This document shows positions 27,488 to 38,482 of a DNA stretch of 47,479 bases, piece by piece. The notes below the pieces were generated by a model. The model ran no database searches and was not told where the DNA came from. It saw nothing but the letters and a program-made list of their open reading frames with translations. The translations under genes were made by a program, and so were the position numbers. The stretch lies in contig JBMNOZ010000018.1 in the NCBI GenBank assembly GCA_050943335.1, forward strand, positions 1 through 47,479. The letters run 5' to 3'. The first letter of the stretch is position 1; each line of letters begins with the position of its first letter. The stretch is from JBMNOZ01 sp050943335 (GTDB taxonomy: Bacteria; Bacillota; Desulfitobacteriia; Desulfitobacteriales; Syntrophobotulaceae).

Positions 27488-30400
27488 TTACGCCCAAATT
27501 TCAACTGTGTGGTTTTGTTGATCATTGTTTAAGGGGATCTGTTTACCCTCTAGCTCTTTCCCGTCAACAATGATTTTTTCTTCTCCTTTGTTTTTAACTT
27601 TAATCTGATACTCTGTCTCTTTATAGCGGTAAACAATCTCATATTCCGGCCAACTCGGAGGCACACAAGGGGAGACGCTCATAGCGTTTCCTTGAATTTT
27701 TAAGCCTAGAATTCCCTCCAAAGCCACCTGATACATCCACCCGGCCGCCCCGGTGTACCATGTCCACCCTCCGCGACCCACATTAGGCTCCACAGTGTAG
27801 ACATCAGCCGCCATTACATAAGGCTCTGCTTTATATTTATGGGTTTCCAAAGTTGTGCGAGAATGATTGATGGGATTAAGCATATTAAACAAGTTTAAGG
27901 CTTTTTCTTTTTCCTTGAGTTTAGTAAAGGCTAACACAGCCCAAATGGCCGCATGAGTATATTGCCCCCCATTTTCTCTAACCCCTGGGATATATCCTTT
28001 TATATAACCGGGGTTTTTGTCAATTTTATCAAAGGGCGGGGTGAACAATTTTAACAAGGCCTCTTCTTTATCCCAGAGATACCTTTCTACCGCTAACATA
28101 GCGTCTTTAACTCTACTTTCCCTAGCACTTCCGGAAAGCACAGCCCATGACTGAGCAATAGAGTCAATCTGACATTCTGGACTAGAGATAGAACCTACAG
28201 GAGAACCGTCATCAAAATAAGCCCGACGATACCAAGCCCCATCCCAAGCATTCCTTTCTATGTTTTCCGTAAGCTCGGCTAAAACTTGCTCATATTTTGC
28301 TACCCTTTCCTGATCGCCACGCTGACGGCAGATAGGCAGAAATCTCTTTAGAATAGTGATTATAAACCAGCCTAACCAAACACTCTCACCCTGCCCTTCC
28401 CTGCCGATAGCGCTAAATCCGTCGTTCCAATCTCCTGTTCCTATTAATGGCAGGCCATTCCTCCCGAAGCGCAAGCTACGGTCAATTGCTAAAACGCAAT
28501 GCTCGTAGACAGTGGCTGACTCTTGGCTTACGGTAGGAATTCCATAGCACTCATCTTCATCCTCGCCTAAGGAAGCCTGTTCCAGAAAAGGAGTGACAAC
28601 ATCCAGAACACTTTTATCCCCAGTGTGCTCAATATAATCAGCAGTTACAAAGGGGAGCCAAAGCAGATCGTCGGAAAATTTTGTTCTTATTCCCTTACCT
28701 CTTTCCGGATGCCACCAATGCTGAACATCGCCTTCCTTAAATTGTCTAGAGCTGTGGAGAATTATTTGATTTCTAGTTATTTCGGGCTTGACTACAGCTA
28801 AAGCCATTGCATCTTGCAATTGATCACGGAAACCAAAAGCACCTCCGGCTTGATAAAAAGCTGAGCGAGCCCAGATCCGACAAGCTAAGGTCTGGTAGAG
28901 AAGCCAGCGATTGCATAGCAAATCGAAGGTCAGTTCTGGCGTTTTAATTTTGATAGTTGTCAACAAATCATCCCAAAAATCCAAGACTTCTTGATAAGAT
29001 TTTTCTAGTTTGTCTTGGTTCTGATAGGTTTGAACCAGATGGGAAGCCGCTTCTTTGCTTTCTTCATCACCGATTAAGAAGTAAAGATTTTTTTCTTCTC
29101 CCGGTTTTAAGGTCACTTCTACCTGGATTGCGGTGCAGGGATCAATAACATTGTCCAACTGGTCGGAAAGTTTTTCTTTTATCACTCCCAGCGGTCGGCT
29201 TAAATCCCGGTTGGCGCCAACAAATTCTTTCCGTTCACAGGTAAAAGATTGGAAAGCGCCACCGAAAGAGCTGAGAAAAGCAACCCGCTCTGAAAATTCC
29301 TCTTGGTATACGTTTCGACAATATATTGTTCCGTCTTGGTGTTCAAGAACTAGATAAGGAGCAGTTTGGTCTCTGCGCACCCCCAGAACCCATTCAATAT
29401 AGTAGTAGGCAGAAAGTCTTTTCTCCTGTTCACTGTTGTTAGTTAATTTTAACCGGTATATTTTGATATTATCAGTGAGCGGCACATGAATAATAGATTC
29501 GTGCTGGATGTCATTCCGGCGATGCTCATAAATAGAATACCCCTGTCCATGCCTAGCCACATAAGGCAAATTATCATCCAATGGGTGTTTAGTCGGCGAC
29601 CAGATTTCCCCAGACTCCTGATCTTTTAAATACAGAGCTTCCCGGCTAATATCCAATAAAGGATCATTAAACCAAGAAGAAAGCTTGTACTCCCTGCTGT
29701 TCTGCGACCAAGTATAGCTGGATCCAGCCTCAGAAACCAGAGTCCCAAAAGTGGAATTGGCTATCACGTTAACCCAGGGCAAAGGTGAAGGATTTTCATT
29801 ATTGATCAGAATCACATATTCCTTGCCGTCTTTGCTGAATCCCCCGTAACCGTTAAAAAATAATAATTCTTCTTGCAATTTGTTTTTCAAATGTGAGTAT
29901 TGAGATTCATCCCCAGGCGCTGTTTTTAAATCTTTATAGGTTTCCTGATCTTCTGAAAGAGGGGCATTTAACTTTAGAAGTTTGCGGGCTTGATTTTTAA
30001 AAGATCCCTTTTCACCGGAAAAGATTATTCTGGCTACGGTATGCAAAAGGAGCAGAAATGATTTGGATAACTGGTCTTTCTTTAGAAGATATACTCCCCC
30101 GGGTTTATTTACCAACCTACGAACATGGCTGATCCCCACTTTCTCCTGCATTGATTCTTGAAGAGTTTGGAAATAGCCTGTTTTATCCTCATTAATAATT
30201 ACTAGATCCACAGCTAAGCCTTTGATCTTCCAATATTCATGCATTTTCAGCACTTCATCAACCATTTTAAGCTGATTATTATCCTGAATCTTAAGCAGTA
30301 CAATCGGATAATCCCCGGAAATTCCATAAGCCCAGAGGGAGGATTGTCCTAGTTTATTGTTGCGAATGGTGTTCCGACGGCGTACTGAACTGGGGTAAAT

Positions 30401-33400
30401 CACTAGACTGGCTAGACTGGAAATTAACGCTGCCTCTGCAAATGTCAAATTTAAACTGACTAGTTCCATAAGATTTTGGGACCAGGATAACTCCCGGGCT
30501 TGCTGAATTGTATGGCTATTTCGATATTTTTCAGCCAATTCTAAAACTTCTTCCCTGCTTTTGCCAATACCCGTTAGGAAATAAACATTCACTGTTCTTC
30601 CGGCTCCAACCTTTACACTGCCTCGAAGACTCATAATAGGGTCAAGCACTGCGCCGATAGATTTCGACAAAGGCTGATTATAATCCAGAGCCTTGGGATT
30701 AGCCAGGGACCTTCCCCGACCGATAAATTTGACCCGATCCGTTTCATACTCCGGTTCTCCGATTAAATCACCTTCTGTATAAAAGGTGTGCATAAGATAA
30801 AACTCGTGAGCACTCAAAACTCTGGGACGGCGGGAAGCGATAAGAACATTGGATGTTGGTTCATAGTCGGTTTTGATAAATAATTTACTAAAAGAAGGAT
30901 GGGCTATATCAGCCTCTAATCTGTCTAACACCACTTCAAAATAACTTGTTAACTGGATCTCCCGGGTATATTCGCTAAGATTAGTTAAGGAAACTTTTCG
31001 AACCTCAACAGGATCACCGGGAGTAACAAAAACTTGCATTTGGGTCAGAATGTTCCCGTCTTTTCTTGAATATTTCACTGTATTAGGAAAACAAGTGACT
31101 TTATAATCCTCGCCGGGATAATCAAAGGGCTTGGAAGTTGCCGACCACACCTCTCCCGAATTTAAATTTTGAATATAAATAAATGTACCGTACATATCTA
31201 TGGTTGGATCTTCGCGCCAGCGACTAATAAAAATCTCATTGAAATGGCTGTAACCGGAACCCGACAGGGTTAGCATTACTGAATAGTCACGATTAGATAA
31301 CAGGTTGGTATGCAAAACTTTGGTGTTCGAAGTGCGGTATATTTTTGGTTTTTCCCCTTGGGTGTTAGAGACAATAAAACTTTCTTCTTCTTTTACTTCT
31401 TCAATAATAGGATTAAAAGTATATTCTTTAAGCGGAATTTGTTCCTGCAACAAAAGCTCCACGGATCTGATAATCGGTTCACGATGGAAGCGTTCCTGAA
31501 TTTTATTTCGGGACAGAATATTGTTAATCGATAAGAGGCTCATACCCATGTGGTGAGCCATATAGCTTTTTACAACACTAAATGCTTGTTGGTAAGGAAC
31601 GCGGGTATTTGTGTAATCCAAAGCCTCGTAAAGGCCATAGCGCCCATTAATCCCTTTATCCCTCATAAGCCTCAAGTTTTTCATGCTGTTTTTAAAGTCC
31701 ACTTGCAAAGCCATAAAGGTAGAATAAGGTGAAATCACCATATCTTTGGCCAAACCTCTTTTTAAACCCAGACCGGGCACACCAAAGGCTTTATACTGGT
31801 AGTTTGTTTGAATATCAAAGGAAAAGAAACCTGACTCTGATATCCCCCAAGGAATATTCAACTTTTTACCATAAAGCCTCTGAATACGGACAATAGACTT
31901 ATAGGACTCATCCCAGAGGGTACCTCGATAATTCTTAATGAGAATTAAAGGCATAAGATATTCAAACATTGTTCCGCTCCAAGAGACAAGACTTCTGCTC
32001 CCTTTAAGTCTGGTGAGCGGACGGGCCACTTTAAACCAATGAGCCTCTGGTACATCTCCCTTGGCAATAGCAAATAGACTCGTTTGTCTGGCCTCAGAAG
32101 CTAACAAATCATAAAAGGACTTATCCAAGCGTTGCTCGCTCATATTATAGCCAATTGAAAATAATTTCTTTTGGTCATCAAACAAGGGTTTAAAATCCAT
32201 CCCATAAGCCAAATTATGAAGTTTTTTTGCTGTTCTTTGAGCTTTAAATCTCAGGATAACTGCTTTTTGTAATCCTCTCCCTAAAAGTTTTTTAAACTCC
32301 AGGGTTAATTCTTCCTCCTTCAGAAACAGATCAATAGACCGTCTAATCATTTCGTTTAAAGTGAGATTAGGAAAATCCTTCAATACAGAGGGTAGATTCT
32401 CGGTTTTCAAATAGGGATAATACCTGGCAATTGTTTTTTTATAATCCTGGAGCATGGAAATTAAGCATGTCATCCAAAAGCTTGTTCCTTTTTCCTGCTC
32501 GAGAAGAGTAAATTCCCGGAGCCATTTGGCGATAAACAGCTCAATTTTCTTCCATAATCCACTCTCCGATGTTACTGCCTCTAGCAGCAATCCTTCCAAC
32601 TCTTTGGTAAAACAATCTACCTCGTAGGATTCTGCGTCCTTTTCATTTTTAATCAGCAAACAGGTATCTTTAAGACCCTGGAGTATTATCTGCTTTTCTA
32701 AAATCGGTTTTTTTTCTATCTCCCGCAACCCGTTTTTTAAGGTAATAAGATAAGTAGCCAAATTACCGCTGTCCACAGTAGAGATATATACCGGATGCAG
32801 GGGTTCAAGATTATTGGTATTGTACCAATTGTAAATATGACCGTTCCATTTAGGTAGTTTATCAATGGTTTCTAAAGTTAAGTTAATTCTCTTGAGCATG
32901 GTATCTTTTGATATATAACCTAAATCCTCTGCTCCAAGATTGGCCAACATCGCTAGCCCGATATTTGTCGGGGAAGTTCGAGGAGCCGCTCCTTTGTAGG
33001 GCTCTAATTGGACATTATCCGGAGGAAGATAATTATTCTCTTTATTGACAAAATTCTCAAAATAAGCCCAGATTTGTCTTCCCCAAACCCGTAATTCCTT
33101 TTCATCCTGCTCCGAAATTTCCCGGGGCTCCTCTGGATAAGGCAAACTGAGTTTATAGGCAAGAAGCGGGGAGCCCAGCCAAGTAAGAATTAGTATTGCC
33201 AGCACTATCCTCCCTGCAAAGCTCACATAAAGAAAACCTAACCCAAACAAGATGGCTAATAATAGACCCGGAGTCATTTTGCTATAAAAGGTTTTTAGCT
33301 CTAAAGAGACTTGTTTTTCCGAATCTGCTGCTGTTTCCCATTCTAAAAGTAAACGCTTCGTAAACAATTGCCGGATTAAACTTCTGAGAACCCCGTCTAT

Positions 33401-36010
33401 TTGCAAGTAACCTTGGTAAGGCATGACAGCAATTGAAAATAGGATTTGAGCCAACTCAACCTGCAAATTGGATCTTAATATCCGGACCGTTAAACTGCCG
33501 TCAACGATCCTGCCCAGAATATTTAGGATAAGAGGCAAACCTAAGCTCAGAAGAATTACTAGGATAAGGGGAACAAAAACTTGAGAACAAAAGGTGAAAG
33601 CTAAAAATAAAAGCATAATACGCAGGAAAACCTCAAGGCTTCTCCTCAGGTTATCAAAAATTTTCCAGCGAGAAACAAAGGACAGATCTCGTTGAAACAG
33701 ATATCTTCCAATCTGCCAATCCCCTCTGATCCAGCGGTGAGTGCGTTTGGCAAATGAAAGGAATTTGGTTGGAAAATCGTCAAAAACAAGAATATCAGAT
33801 GCTAACCCTGTTCTAGCAAAAATACCTTCAATTAAATCGTGGCTCAGAATTGTGTTTTCAGGAAAGCGATCCTTAGTCATAGCATGGAAAACTTTAAGAT
33901 CGTAAATCCCCTTGCCGGTAAAAATCCCCTCTCCGAACAAATCTTGATAAATATCAGAAACAGCACAGGTATAGGGGTCTATCCCGGCAGTACCTGTAGA
34001 CATCGTGGAAAAAGGAGTCGCAAAGGCGCTTGTTACTTTCAGCCCGATTCGAGGCTGAATTATTCCGTAACCGGCTTCAACTTTCTTAAGGGTCTGATTA
34101 ATTTTAGCCTTTTGCATCGGATGAGCAATGGTACCAATAAGCCTTTTAGCTCCATCCCTGGGCAATATCGTATCCGCATCAAGGGTGATTACATAGGTAA
34201 TGTCTTTTAGAGATTCAAGGGGGCCAATCTGAATGATATAGCTTGTATCTCCTTCCCCTAACAACAAGGAGTTAAATTCAATTATTTTTCCTCTTTTTCT
34301 TTCCCATCCCATCCAAACCTTTTCTCTATTGTTCCATTTTCTTTTCCGGTGAAAATAAAAGAAATGGTCACCGTACTGGGAATTAAGTCTTTTGATCCCT
34401 TGAATTCCGGCTTTAATAATCAAATCATCGCCAGGCATTTTTTCTTTTGGAGCATCACAATAATCCCCCAAAACCGCAAAATAAATGTTTTTATCCTTGT
34501 TATTTAAGTAATGTGTTTCCAAATTTTTAAGCAGTTCGCGCACTTTCTCAGGGGCATTGAAAATTGCCGGTACAACGACAACAGTTTTGAATTCTTCTGG
34601 AATACCGCTGCTTAAATCCAATTTAGGCAAAAAAGTGACCGGTAAAAGTTTGCAGAATAATTTGTTCGTGAAATACACTCCTATACCGTTAAACAAAAAC
34701 AAGGAAAGAATACCCACCAGAATTGACATCCCTAAGCCTAAAACTTGAAATTGTGGCCAGATAATAGCCATAAAGACAATAAAGGGCAGAAGGGTAAAGA
34801 GAAGTATGGACCCAAAATAAGAAGCACTCGGATAATTACGATGAATACAGGTTAGACCGTAAAAAGACTGGCGGACTTTTCCCCAAGTAGCTGATAACTC
34901 TTTTTCTAATTGATTTTTTCCCTTACCCAGCAAATAATACCCAACATGATTAGCAGGACTTTCTTGGGCTTCGCTGGCGAGTTTGGCAATAGTTTTGGCA
35001 ACGGTAATTTCCGAAACATTATATTTAGTGGCTAAAACTTCTATCTCGTGTCTATATTTATCCCGAGACTCAAAATCCATATTAGTAAAGATCCGAGCCG
35101 GATCTTTTTTTAGGACCTGTTGGACCAGGCTTACTTCTTCGAAAAACTCTGACCAGTTTTCTGAATTTACCTGTTTAATAACGGCAATGGTATTACCCAT
35201 AACCGCTCCGTTGGCAGCTAAATAAAACTGCTCTGCGGCAGTAACTTTTTCCACAGTCATATTTTGTTTAGCGGCCATATTATCCAGCCAATTCAAAAGC
35301 ACTTTGGCATCGGTTCCGTATTCCTTAAGTCTTTTGGTCACTCTTTCAATATACACTGCGGAAAAAGACTTGCTAAAATCCAGGTCCTGAATATTTATTG
35401 ACTTCTTTCCCTGTCCAAAAACAGTATTGAGCCAATTATCCGCAAATGTTCTTTCATTTTGAATATAGATAATTTGCTCCACTTGATAGAAAATCTTTTC
35501 TAGCATAATAATTTTGATCATGATTGGGATAGCCCAGATTTCAGCGGATAGAAGAGGCGCCTCTGTTTGATAGTTTTTAACATATTCTTTAAGTTCCGCA
35601 AAATTAATCTCTTGTTCCCGGCCTTTTAGGTATTCGGAAACGAGTAAGTAAACCCGAGGCAAGCCGGCCAAATCCCCACTTCCCAGATATCGAAGTTTAG
35701 ATTCAAATTGTTTGGACAGGTCGGTTGTTAACTCATCAATTAGTTCTTTTATTAAGTAATAATTATCTAAATACCATTCCGCAGCCGGAATATGATCCTC
35801 AGTTTTGTAATAATATTCATTGATTTTCGGATAAGATTCTCTGATATAAGTGCTTTGTTTTTTTATTGTCGTTAAAAGACTTTTCCCTTTTTTTTTAAGC
35901 CCCAACCAATTGTGAAGACGAGCGAGTTCTTCAGAATTAACTGCCAGGTGGGCTCTGTTTTCATATTTTTCGTTATTCTCTTTTGAATAAACTCTGTTAA
36001 TGTTTTTCAT
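27488..36010 (-). CDS. ndvB: NdvB-type cyclic beta-glucan synthase (GT84 plus glucoamylase-like plus GH94 domains)
   Basis: This 2840-residue membrane protein has the NdvB/Cgs order. A helical N-terminal region (1-400) leads to membrane segments (about 405-470), then a family 84 glycosyltransferase core with LDADT near 612, LSHDLIEG and RTHRWIRGDWQ near 757 (the R-x-x-RW motif). More membrane segments follow (about 785-960), then a glucoamylase-like domain (about 990-1500, with HIYNWYNTNN and STVDSGNLATYL). Two beta-sandwich regions lead to a C-terminal GH94-like phosphorylase domain with HWWHPE (about 2433) and GTGDWNDGF near 2523, whose Asp is the GH94 catalytic acid. In Proteobacteria such enzymes make and size cyclic beta-1,2-glucans from UDP-glucose. 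The ATG follows GGGG at 7 bases. The product in this Gram-positive host is unproven. Confidence 0.92.
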   Translation of the reverse strand: MKNINRVYSKENNEKYENRAHLAVNSEELARLHNWLGLKKKGKSLLTTIKKQSTYIRESYPKINEYYYKTEDHIPAAEWYLDNYYLIKELIDELTTDLSKQFESKLRYLGSGDLAGLPRVYLLVSEYLKGREQEINFAELKEYVKNYQTEAPLLSAEIWAIPIMIKIIMLEKIFYQVEQIIYIQNERTFADNWLNTVFGQGKKSINIQDLDFSKSFSAVYIERVTKRLKEYGTDAKVLLNWLDNMAAKQNMTVEKVTAAEQFYLAANGAVMGNTIAVIKQVNSENWSEFFEEVSLVQQVLKKDPARIFTNMDFESRDKYRHEIEVLATKYNVSEITVAKTIAKLASEAQESPANHVGYYLLGKGKNQLEKELSATWGKVRQSFYGLTCIHRNYPSASYFGSILLFTLLPFIVFMAIIWPQFQVLGLGMSILVGILSLFLFNGIGVYFTNKLFCKLLPVTFLPKLDLSSGIPEEFKTVVVVPAIFNAPEKVRELLKNLETHYLNNKDKNIYFAVLGDYCDAPKEKMPGDDLIIKAGIQGIKRLNSQYGDHFFYFHRKRKWNNREKVWMGWERKRGKIIEFNSLLLGEGDTSYIIQIGPLESLKDITYVITLDADTILPRDGAKRLIGTIAHPMQKAKINQTLKKVEAGYGIIQPRIGLKVTSAFATPFSTMSTGTAGIDPYTCAVSDIYQDLFGEGIFTGKGIYDLKVFHAMTKDRFPENTILSHDLIEGIFARTGLASDILVFDDFPTKFLSFAKRTHRWIRGDWQIGRYLFQRDLSFVSRWKIFDNLRRSLEVFLRIMLLFLAFTFCSQVFVPLILVILLSLGLPLILNILGRIVDGSLTVRILRSNLQVELAQILFSIAVMPYQGYLQIDGVLRSLIRQLFTKRLLLEWETAADSEKQVSLELKTFYSKMTPGLLLAILFGLGFLYVSFAGRIVLAILILTWLGSPLLAYKLSLPYPEEPREISEQDEKELRVWGRQIWAYFENFVNKENNYLPPDNVQLEPYKGAAPRTSPTNIGLAMLANLGAEDLGYISKDTMLKRINLTLETIDKLPKWNGHIYNWYNTNNLEPLHPVYISTVDSGNLATYLITLKNGLREIEKKPILEKQIILQGLKDTCLLIKNEKDAESYEVDCFTKELEGLLLEAVTSESGLWKKIELFIAKWLREFTLLEQEKGTSFWMTCLISMLQDYKKTIARYYPYLKTENLPSVLKDFPNLTLNEMIRRSIDLFLKEEELTLEFKKLLGRGLQKAVILRFKAQRTAKKLHNLAYGMDFKPLFDDQKKLFSIGYNMSEQRLDKSFYDLLASEARQTSLFAIAKGDVPEAHWFKVARPLTRLKGSRSLVSWSGTMFEYLMPLILIKNYRGTLWDESYKSIVRIQRLYGKKLNIPWGISESGFFSFDIQTNYQYKAFGVPGLGLKRGLAKDMVISPYSTFMALQVDFKNSMKNLRLMRDKGINGRYGLYEALDYTNTRVPYQQAFSVVKSYMAHHMGMSLLSINNILSRNKIQERFHREPIIRSVELLLQEQIPLKEYTFNPIIEEVKEEESFIVSNTQGEKPKIYRTSNTKVLHTNLLSNRDYSVMLTLSGSGYSHFNEIFISRWREDPTIDMYGTFIYIQNLNSGEVWSATSKPFDYPGEDYKVTCFPNTVKYSRKDGNILTQMQVFVTPGDPVEVRKVSLTNLSEYTREIQLTSYFEVVLDRLEADIAHPSFSKLFIKTDYEPTSNVLIASRRPRVLSAHEFYLMHTFYTEGDLIGEPEYETDRVKFIGRGRSLANPKALDYNQPLSKSIGAVLDPIMSLRGSVKVGAGRTVNVYFLTGIGKSREEVLELAEKYRNSHTIQQARELSWSQNLMELVSLNLTFAEAALISSLASLVIYPSSVRRRNTIRNNKLGQSSLWAYGISGDYPIVLLKIQDNNQLKMVDEVLKMHEYWKIKGLAVDLVIINEDKTGYFQTLQESMQEKVGISHVRRLVNKPGGVYLLKKDQLSKSFLLLLHTVARIIFSGEKGSFKNQARKLLKLNAPLSEDQETYKDLKTAPGDESQYSHLKNKLQEELLFFNGYGGFSKDGKEYVILINNENPSPLPWVNVIANSTFGTLVSEAGSSYTWSQNSREYKLSSWFNDPLLDISREALYLKDQESGEIWSPTKHPLDDNLPYVARHGQGYSIYEHRRNDIQHESIIHVPLTDNIKIYRLKLTNNSEQEKRLSAYYYIEWVLGVRRDQTAPYLVLEHQDGTIYCRNVYQEEFSERVAFLSSFGGAFQSFTCERKEFVGANRDLSRPLGVIKEKLSDQLDNVIDPCTAIQVEVTLKPGEEKNLYFLIGDEESKEAASHLVQTYQNQDKLEKSYQEVLDFWDDLLTTIKIKTPELTFDLLCNRWLLYQTLACRIWARSAFYQAGGAFGFRDQLQDAMALAVVKPEITRNQIILHSSRQFKEGDVQHWWHPERGKGIRTKFSDDLLWLPFVTADYIEHTGDKSVLDVVTPFLEQASLGEDEDECYGIPTVSQESATVYEHCVLAIDRSLRFGRNGLPLIGTGDWNDGFSAIGREGQGESVWLGWFIITILKRFLPICRQRGDQERVAKYEQVLAELTENIERNAWDGAWYRRAYFDDGSPVGSISSPECQIDSIAQSWAVLSGSARESRVKDAMLAVERYLWDKEEALLKLFTPPFDKIDKNPGYIKGYIPGVRENGGQYTHAAIWAVLAFTKLKEKEKALNLFNMLNPINHSRTTLETHKYKAEPYVMAADVYTVEPNVGRGGWTWYTGAAGWMYQVALEGILGLKIQGNAMSVSPCVPPSWPEYEIVYRYKETEYQIKVKNKGEEKIIVDGKELEGKQIPLNNDQQNHTVEIWA

Positions 36011-36105
36011 ATTTCAACCCCAAAACATATTTTCCCTATTCATTATGTCCATTTCAAGCCGCATAATTCGTTTTTAATCTTAAAAATATGAAAAGGGAGA
36101 AACAC

Positions 36106-36148
36106 AAAAAGGGACGTTTTGAAGCTAAAAGTCTCGTTACGTCCCTTT
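36106..36148 (-). terminator. Rho-independent terminator of ftsK
   Basis: AAAGGGACGT (36108-36117) and ACGTCCCTTT (36139-36148) form a 10-bp stem. On the minus strand it lies 21 bases after the ftsK stop and runs into a five-T stretch. Confidence 0.88.
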
Positions 36149-36169
36149 ATTTAAAAAGTCTATAATTTA

Positions 36170-38314
36170 TTAAATCCCAAATTTATTCTGAAAATCTTCT
36201 AAGGTCATTAGAATATCTCGCGGCTTATTTCCCTCGTATGCTCCAACTACGCCCGCTTCTTCCAGCATGTCCATTAAACGAGCCGCTCTGGAATACCCGA
36301 CTCTTAAACGGCGCTGTAAAAATGACACGGAAGCAACTTTTGACGTAATCACCAGTTCCCCGGCTTCAATGAACTTATCATCGAGTTCCTCGACTTTTGT
36401 TTCAGTCAACACCTGTTCCTCAACTTGTTCTTCGTTTAAAATATCAGGAGGCTGACCTTGTCTTTTCCAATGTTCAATGACAGCCTTTACTTCCGCTTCG
36501 TCGATATAACACCCATGAATGCGCACCGGTTTGTTAAGTCCTAGAGGGGCATAAAGCATATCTCCCTTGCCGAGCAGTTTTTCAGCCCCAACGGTATCAA
36601 GAATTGTTCGAGAGTCAATTTGAGAAGAAACAGCAAAAGAAATGCGACTGGGAATATTCGCTTTTATCAAACCAGTGATTATATTCACCGAAGGTCTTTG
36701 AGTAGCGATTACAAGATGGATCCCGGCGGCTCTCGCCATTTGAGCCAAGCGGCAAATGGCTTCTTCAACTTCGTTAGCAGCCACCATCATTAAATCCGCC
36801 AGCTCATCAATAATTACCACTATATAAGGTAGTTTTTCTTTAAACTCCGAATTATAGGCTTCAATATCCCGCACCCCACTGGCGGCAAATAGTTCATAAC
36901 GGTTTTCCATCTCTTTGACCAGATAGTTGAGATACTTGCTGGCTTTTTTAGGGTCCGTTACTACCGGGGCTAACAAATGGGGAATTCCATTGTATTGGCT
37001 TAATTCCACTAATTTAGGATCAATCATTAACAGCCGTACTTCGTCTGGAGTAACTGTATAAAGCAAAGAATTTATTAAACAGTTGATAAAAATACTCTTT
37101 CCTGAACCAGTTGCTCCAGCAATTAACAAATGGGGTGTTTTTTCTAATTTGCAGACAGCAGGGGCATTAGCAATATCTTTACCCAAAGCAACCCGAAGCT
37201 TTGCCTTACAATTGCGGAACAAATCAGTATCAATTACTTCTCGGAAAAACACTGTTTCCGGTTTAGCTCTGGGGATTTCGATTCCTACTGCGGCCTTTCC
37301 CGGAATGGGGGCTTCAATTCTAATACCTTTAGAAGCTAAAGCTAAAGCAATATCATCGGCTAAGTTGACAATCCGGCTTATTTTAGTTCCAGGAGCAGGT
37401 GAAAGCTCGTAGCGGGTAATTACCGGCCCAAAACTAACATTTATCACTTTGGCTGAGACCCCAAAAGTGCTTAATACTTCTTCCAACAGGTCGGAGTTAT
37501 CCTCTTCTAATTCCAACTTCCTCGGCTGGTGGGGAGTTAAAAAGTCTATTTTAGGAAGTTGCCAGCGTTGGACGAGCGTTTCACCAGGGCTTTTTTTTTC
37601 TTCTCCGGGTTCAATATTATCTTTTGAGGATCCCACCTTAGTCGGTTTTTCTTTTTCCTCCCGGGCAAAAGGCTTAGGCTGCTCATAGTATTTAGAGAAG
37701 ACCTCAGGTTTGGGGATTTCTTTTTTCGGCTGAGGATAAACAGCAAAAGATTCTTTCCCAACAAGGGTCTCGTTTACCGCTTTAGAATAATTAGTTGCTA
37801 CTAAATCTTGTTCTGCAAAATAATCCTTAAATCCATTTAACTTCCTTGTTTCCCGAGGAAAATAGATATTATGCTCTCCCTGACCAAAATAAGTAGAAAA
37901 ATCAGTTCCTAGTTTTTTAAATCTATCCTCATTCACCTTAGGTTTTGAAATTAGAGGTTCACCTCTGAAATAATTATTGAAACCGGCGAACGTGTTTTCC
38001 TCTCTTCTATTTCTTCTTCGAGTTGGAATGCTGGCGCTGCCCCTTTCCTCTTCTAAAAGATCATATTCAGACTCATAATAATCAACTTCATCCTCGGCAA
38101 AAAGATTTTTTCTCGAAGACACAACACAAATAATCATAAATATTAAACAGAGTATCGGAATTGCAATTGAATATTTTCCAAAAACATCATAAAAAAAGCT
38201 GAATATTTTCGGCGGGTATTCCCCTATTCCATAGAATCCCAAAAATCCAATAACTGCCATTATAAAATATATAAGAGCTAACCCTTTTAACAAAATTCTC
38301 ATTAAAAAGTTCAA
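36170..38314 (-). CDS. ftsK: FtsK/SpoIIIE-family DNA translocase
   Basis: An ATP-driven DNA pump acting at the septum. Only two hydrophobic segments are visible near the N-terminus, against four in classical FtsK/SpoIIIE, followed by a 180-residue charged linker. The motor has Walker A in LLIAGATGSGKS, Walker B in YIVVIIDELADLMM and ATQRPSVNIITG; the C-terminal gamma domain is SVSFLQRRLRVGYSRAARLMD, which reads DNA orientation signals. The start is unsure: TTG 38314 has AGGGGAG at good spacing and gives 714 residues, ATG 38302 is close by, and a farther TTG at 38395 lacks a site but would add 27 residues. The terminator after the gene shows it is transcribed alone. SpoIIIE is an equally good name. 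Confidence 0.92.
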   Translation of the reverse strand: MNFLMRILLKGLALIYFIMAVIGFLGFYGIGEYPPKIFSFFYDVFGKYSIAIPILCLIFMIICVVSSRKNLFAEDEVDYYESEYDLLEEERGSASIPTRRRNRREENTFAGFNNYFRGEPLISKPKVNEDRFKKLGTDFSTYFGQGEHNIYFPRETRKLNGFKDYFAEQDLVATNYSKAVNETLVGKESFAVYPQPKKEIPKPEVFSKYYEQPKPFAREEKEKPTKVGSSKDNIEPGEEKKSPGETLVQRWQLPKIDFLTPHQPRKLELEEDNSDLLEEVLSTFGVSAKVINVSFGPVITRYELSPAPGTKISRIVNLADDIALALASKGIRIEAPIPGKAAVGIEIPRAKPETVFFREVIDTDLFRNCKAKLRVALGKDIANAPAVCKLEKTPHLLIAGATGSGKSIFINCLINSLLYTVTPDEVRLLMIDPKLVELSQYNGIPHLLAPVVTDPKKASKYLNYLVKEMENRYELFAASGVRDIEAYNSEFKEKLPYIVVIIDELADLMMVAANEVEEAICRLAQMARAAGIHLVIATQRPSVNIITGLIKANIPSRISFAVSSQIDSRTILDTVGAEKLLGKGDMLYAPLGLNKPVRIHGCYIDEAEVKAVIEHWKRQGQPPDILNEEQVEEQVLTETKVEELDDKFIEAGELVITSKVASVSFLQRRLRVGYSRAARLMDMLEEAGVVGAYEGNKPRDILMTLEDFQNKFGI

Positions 38315-38482
38315 ACATACCACTCCCCTAATTATCGGTAACTGTTTTGCTGACAATTTATAATATCTTTCTAGATATGGATAAAACTTTCCCAATGCTA
38401 GATTATTCTTTATTTTCTTTGAAAATCCTTCAAGTTGTAATTGAAATCGTTGAAATGCAAGAAATGTTTTGTTTTCTTTTGG

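Noticed and set aside
27488..36010. Many open frames antisense to the glucan synthase gene
   Set aside because: They are shadows of a single long gene with clear domain structure and none has a convincing start site.
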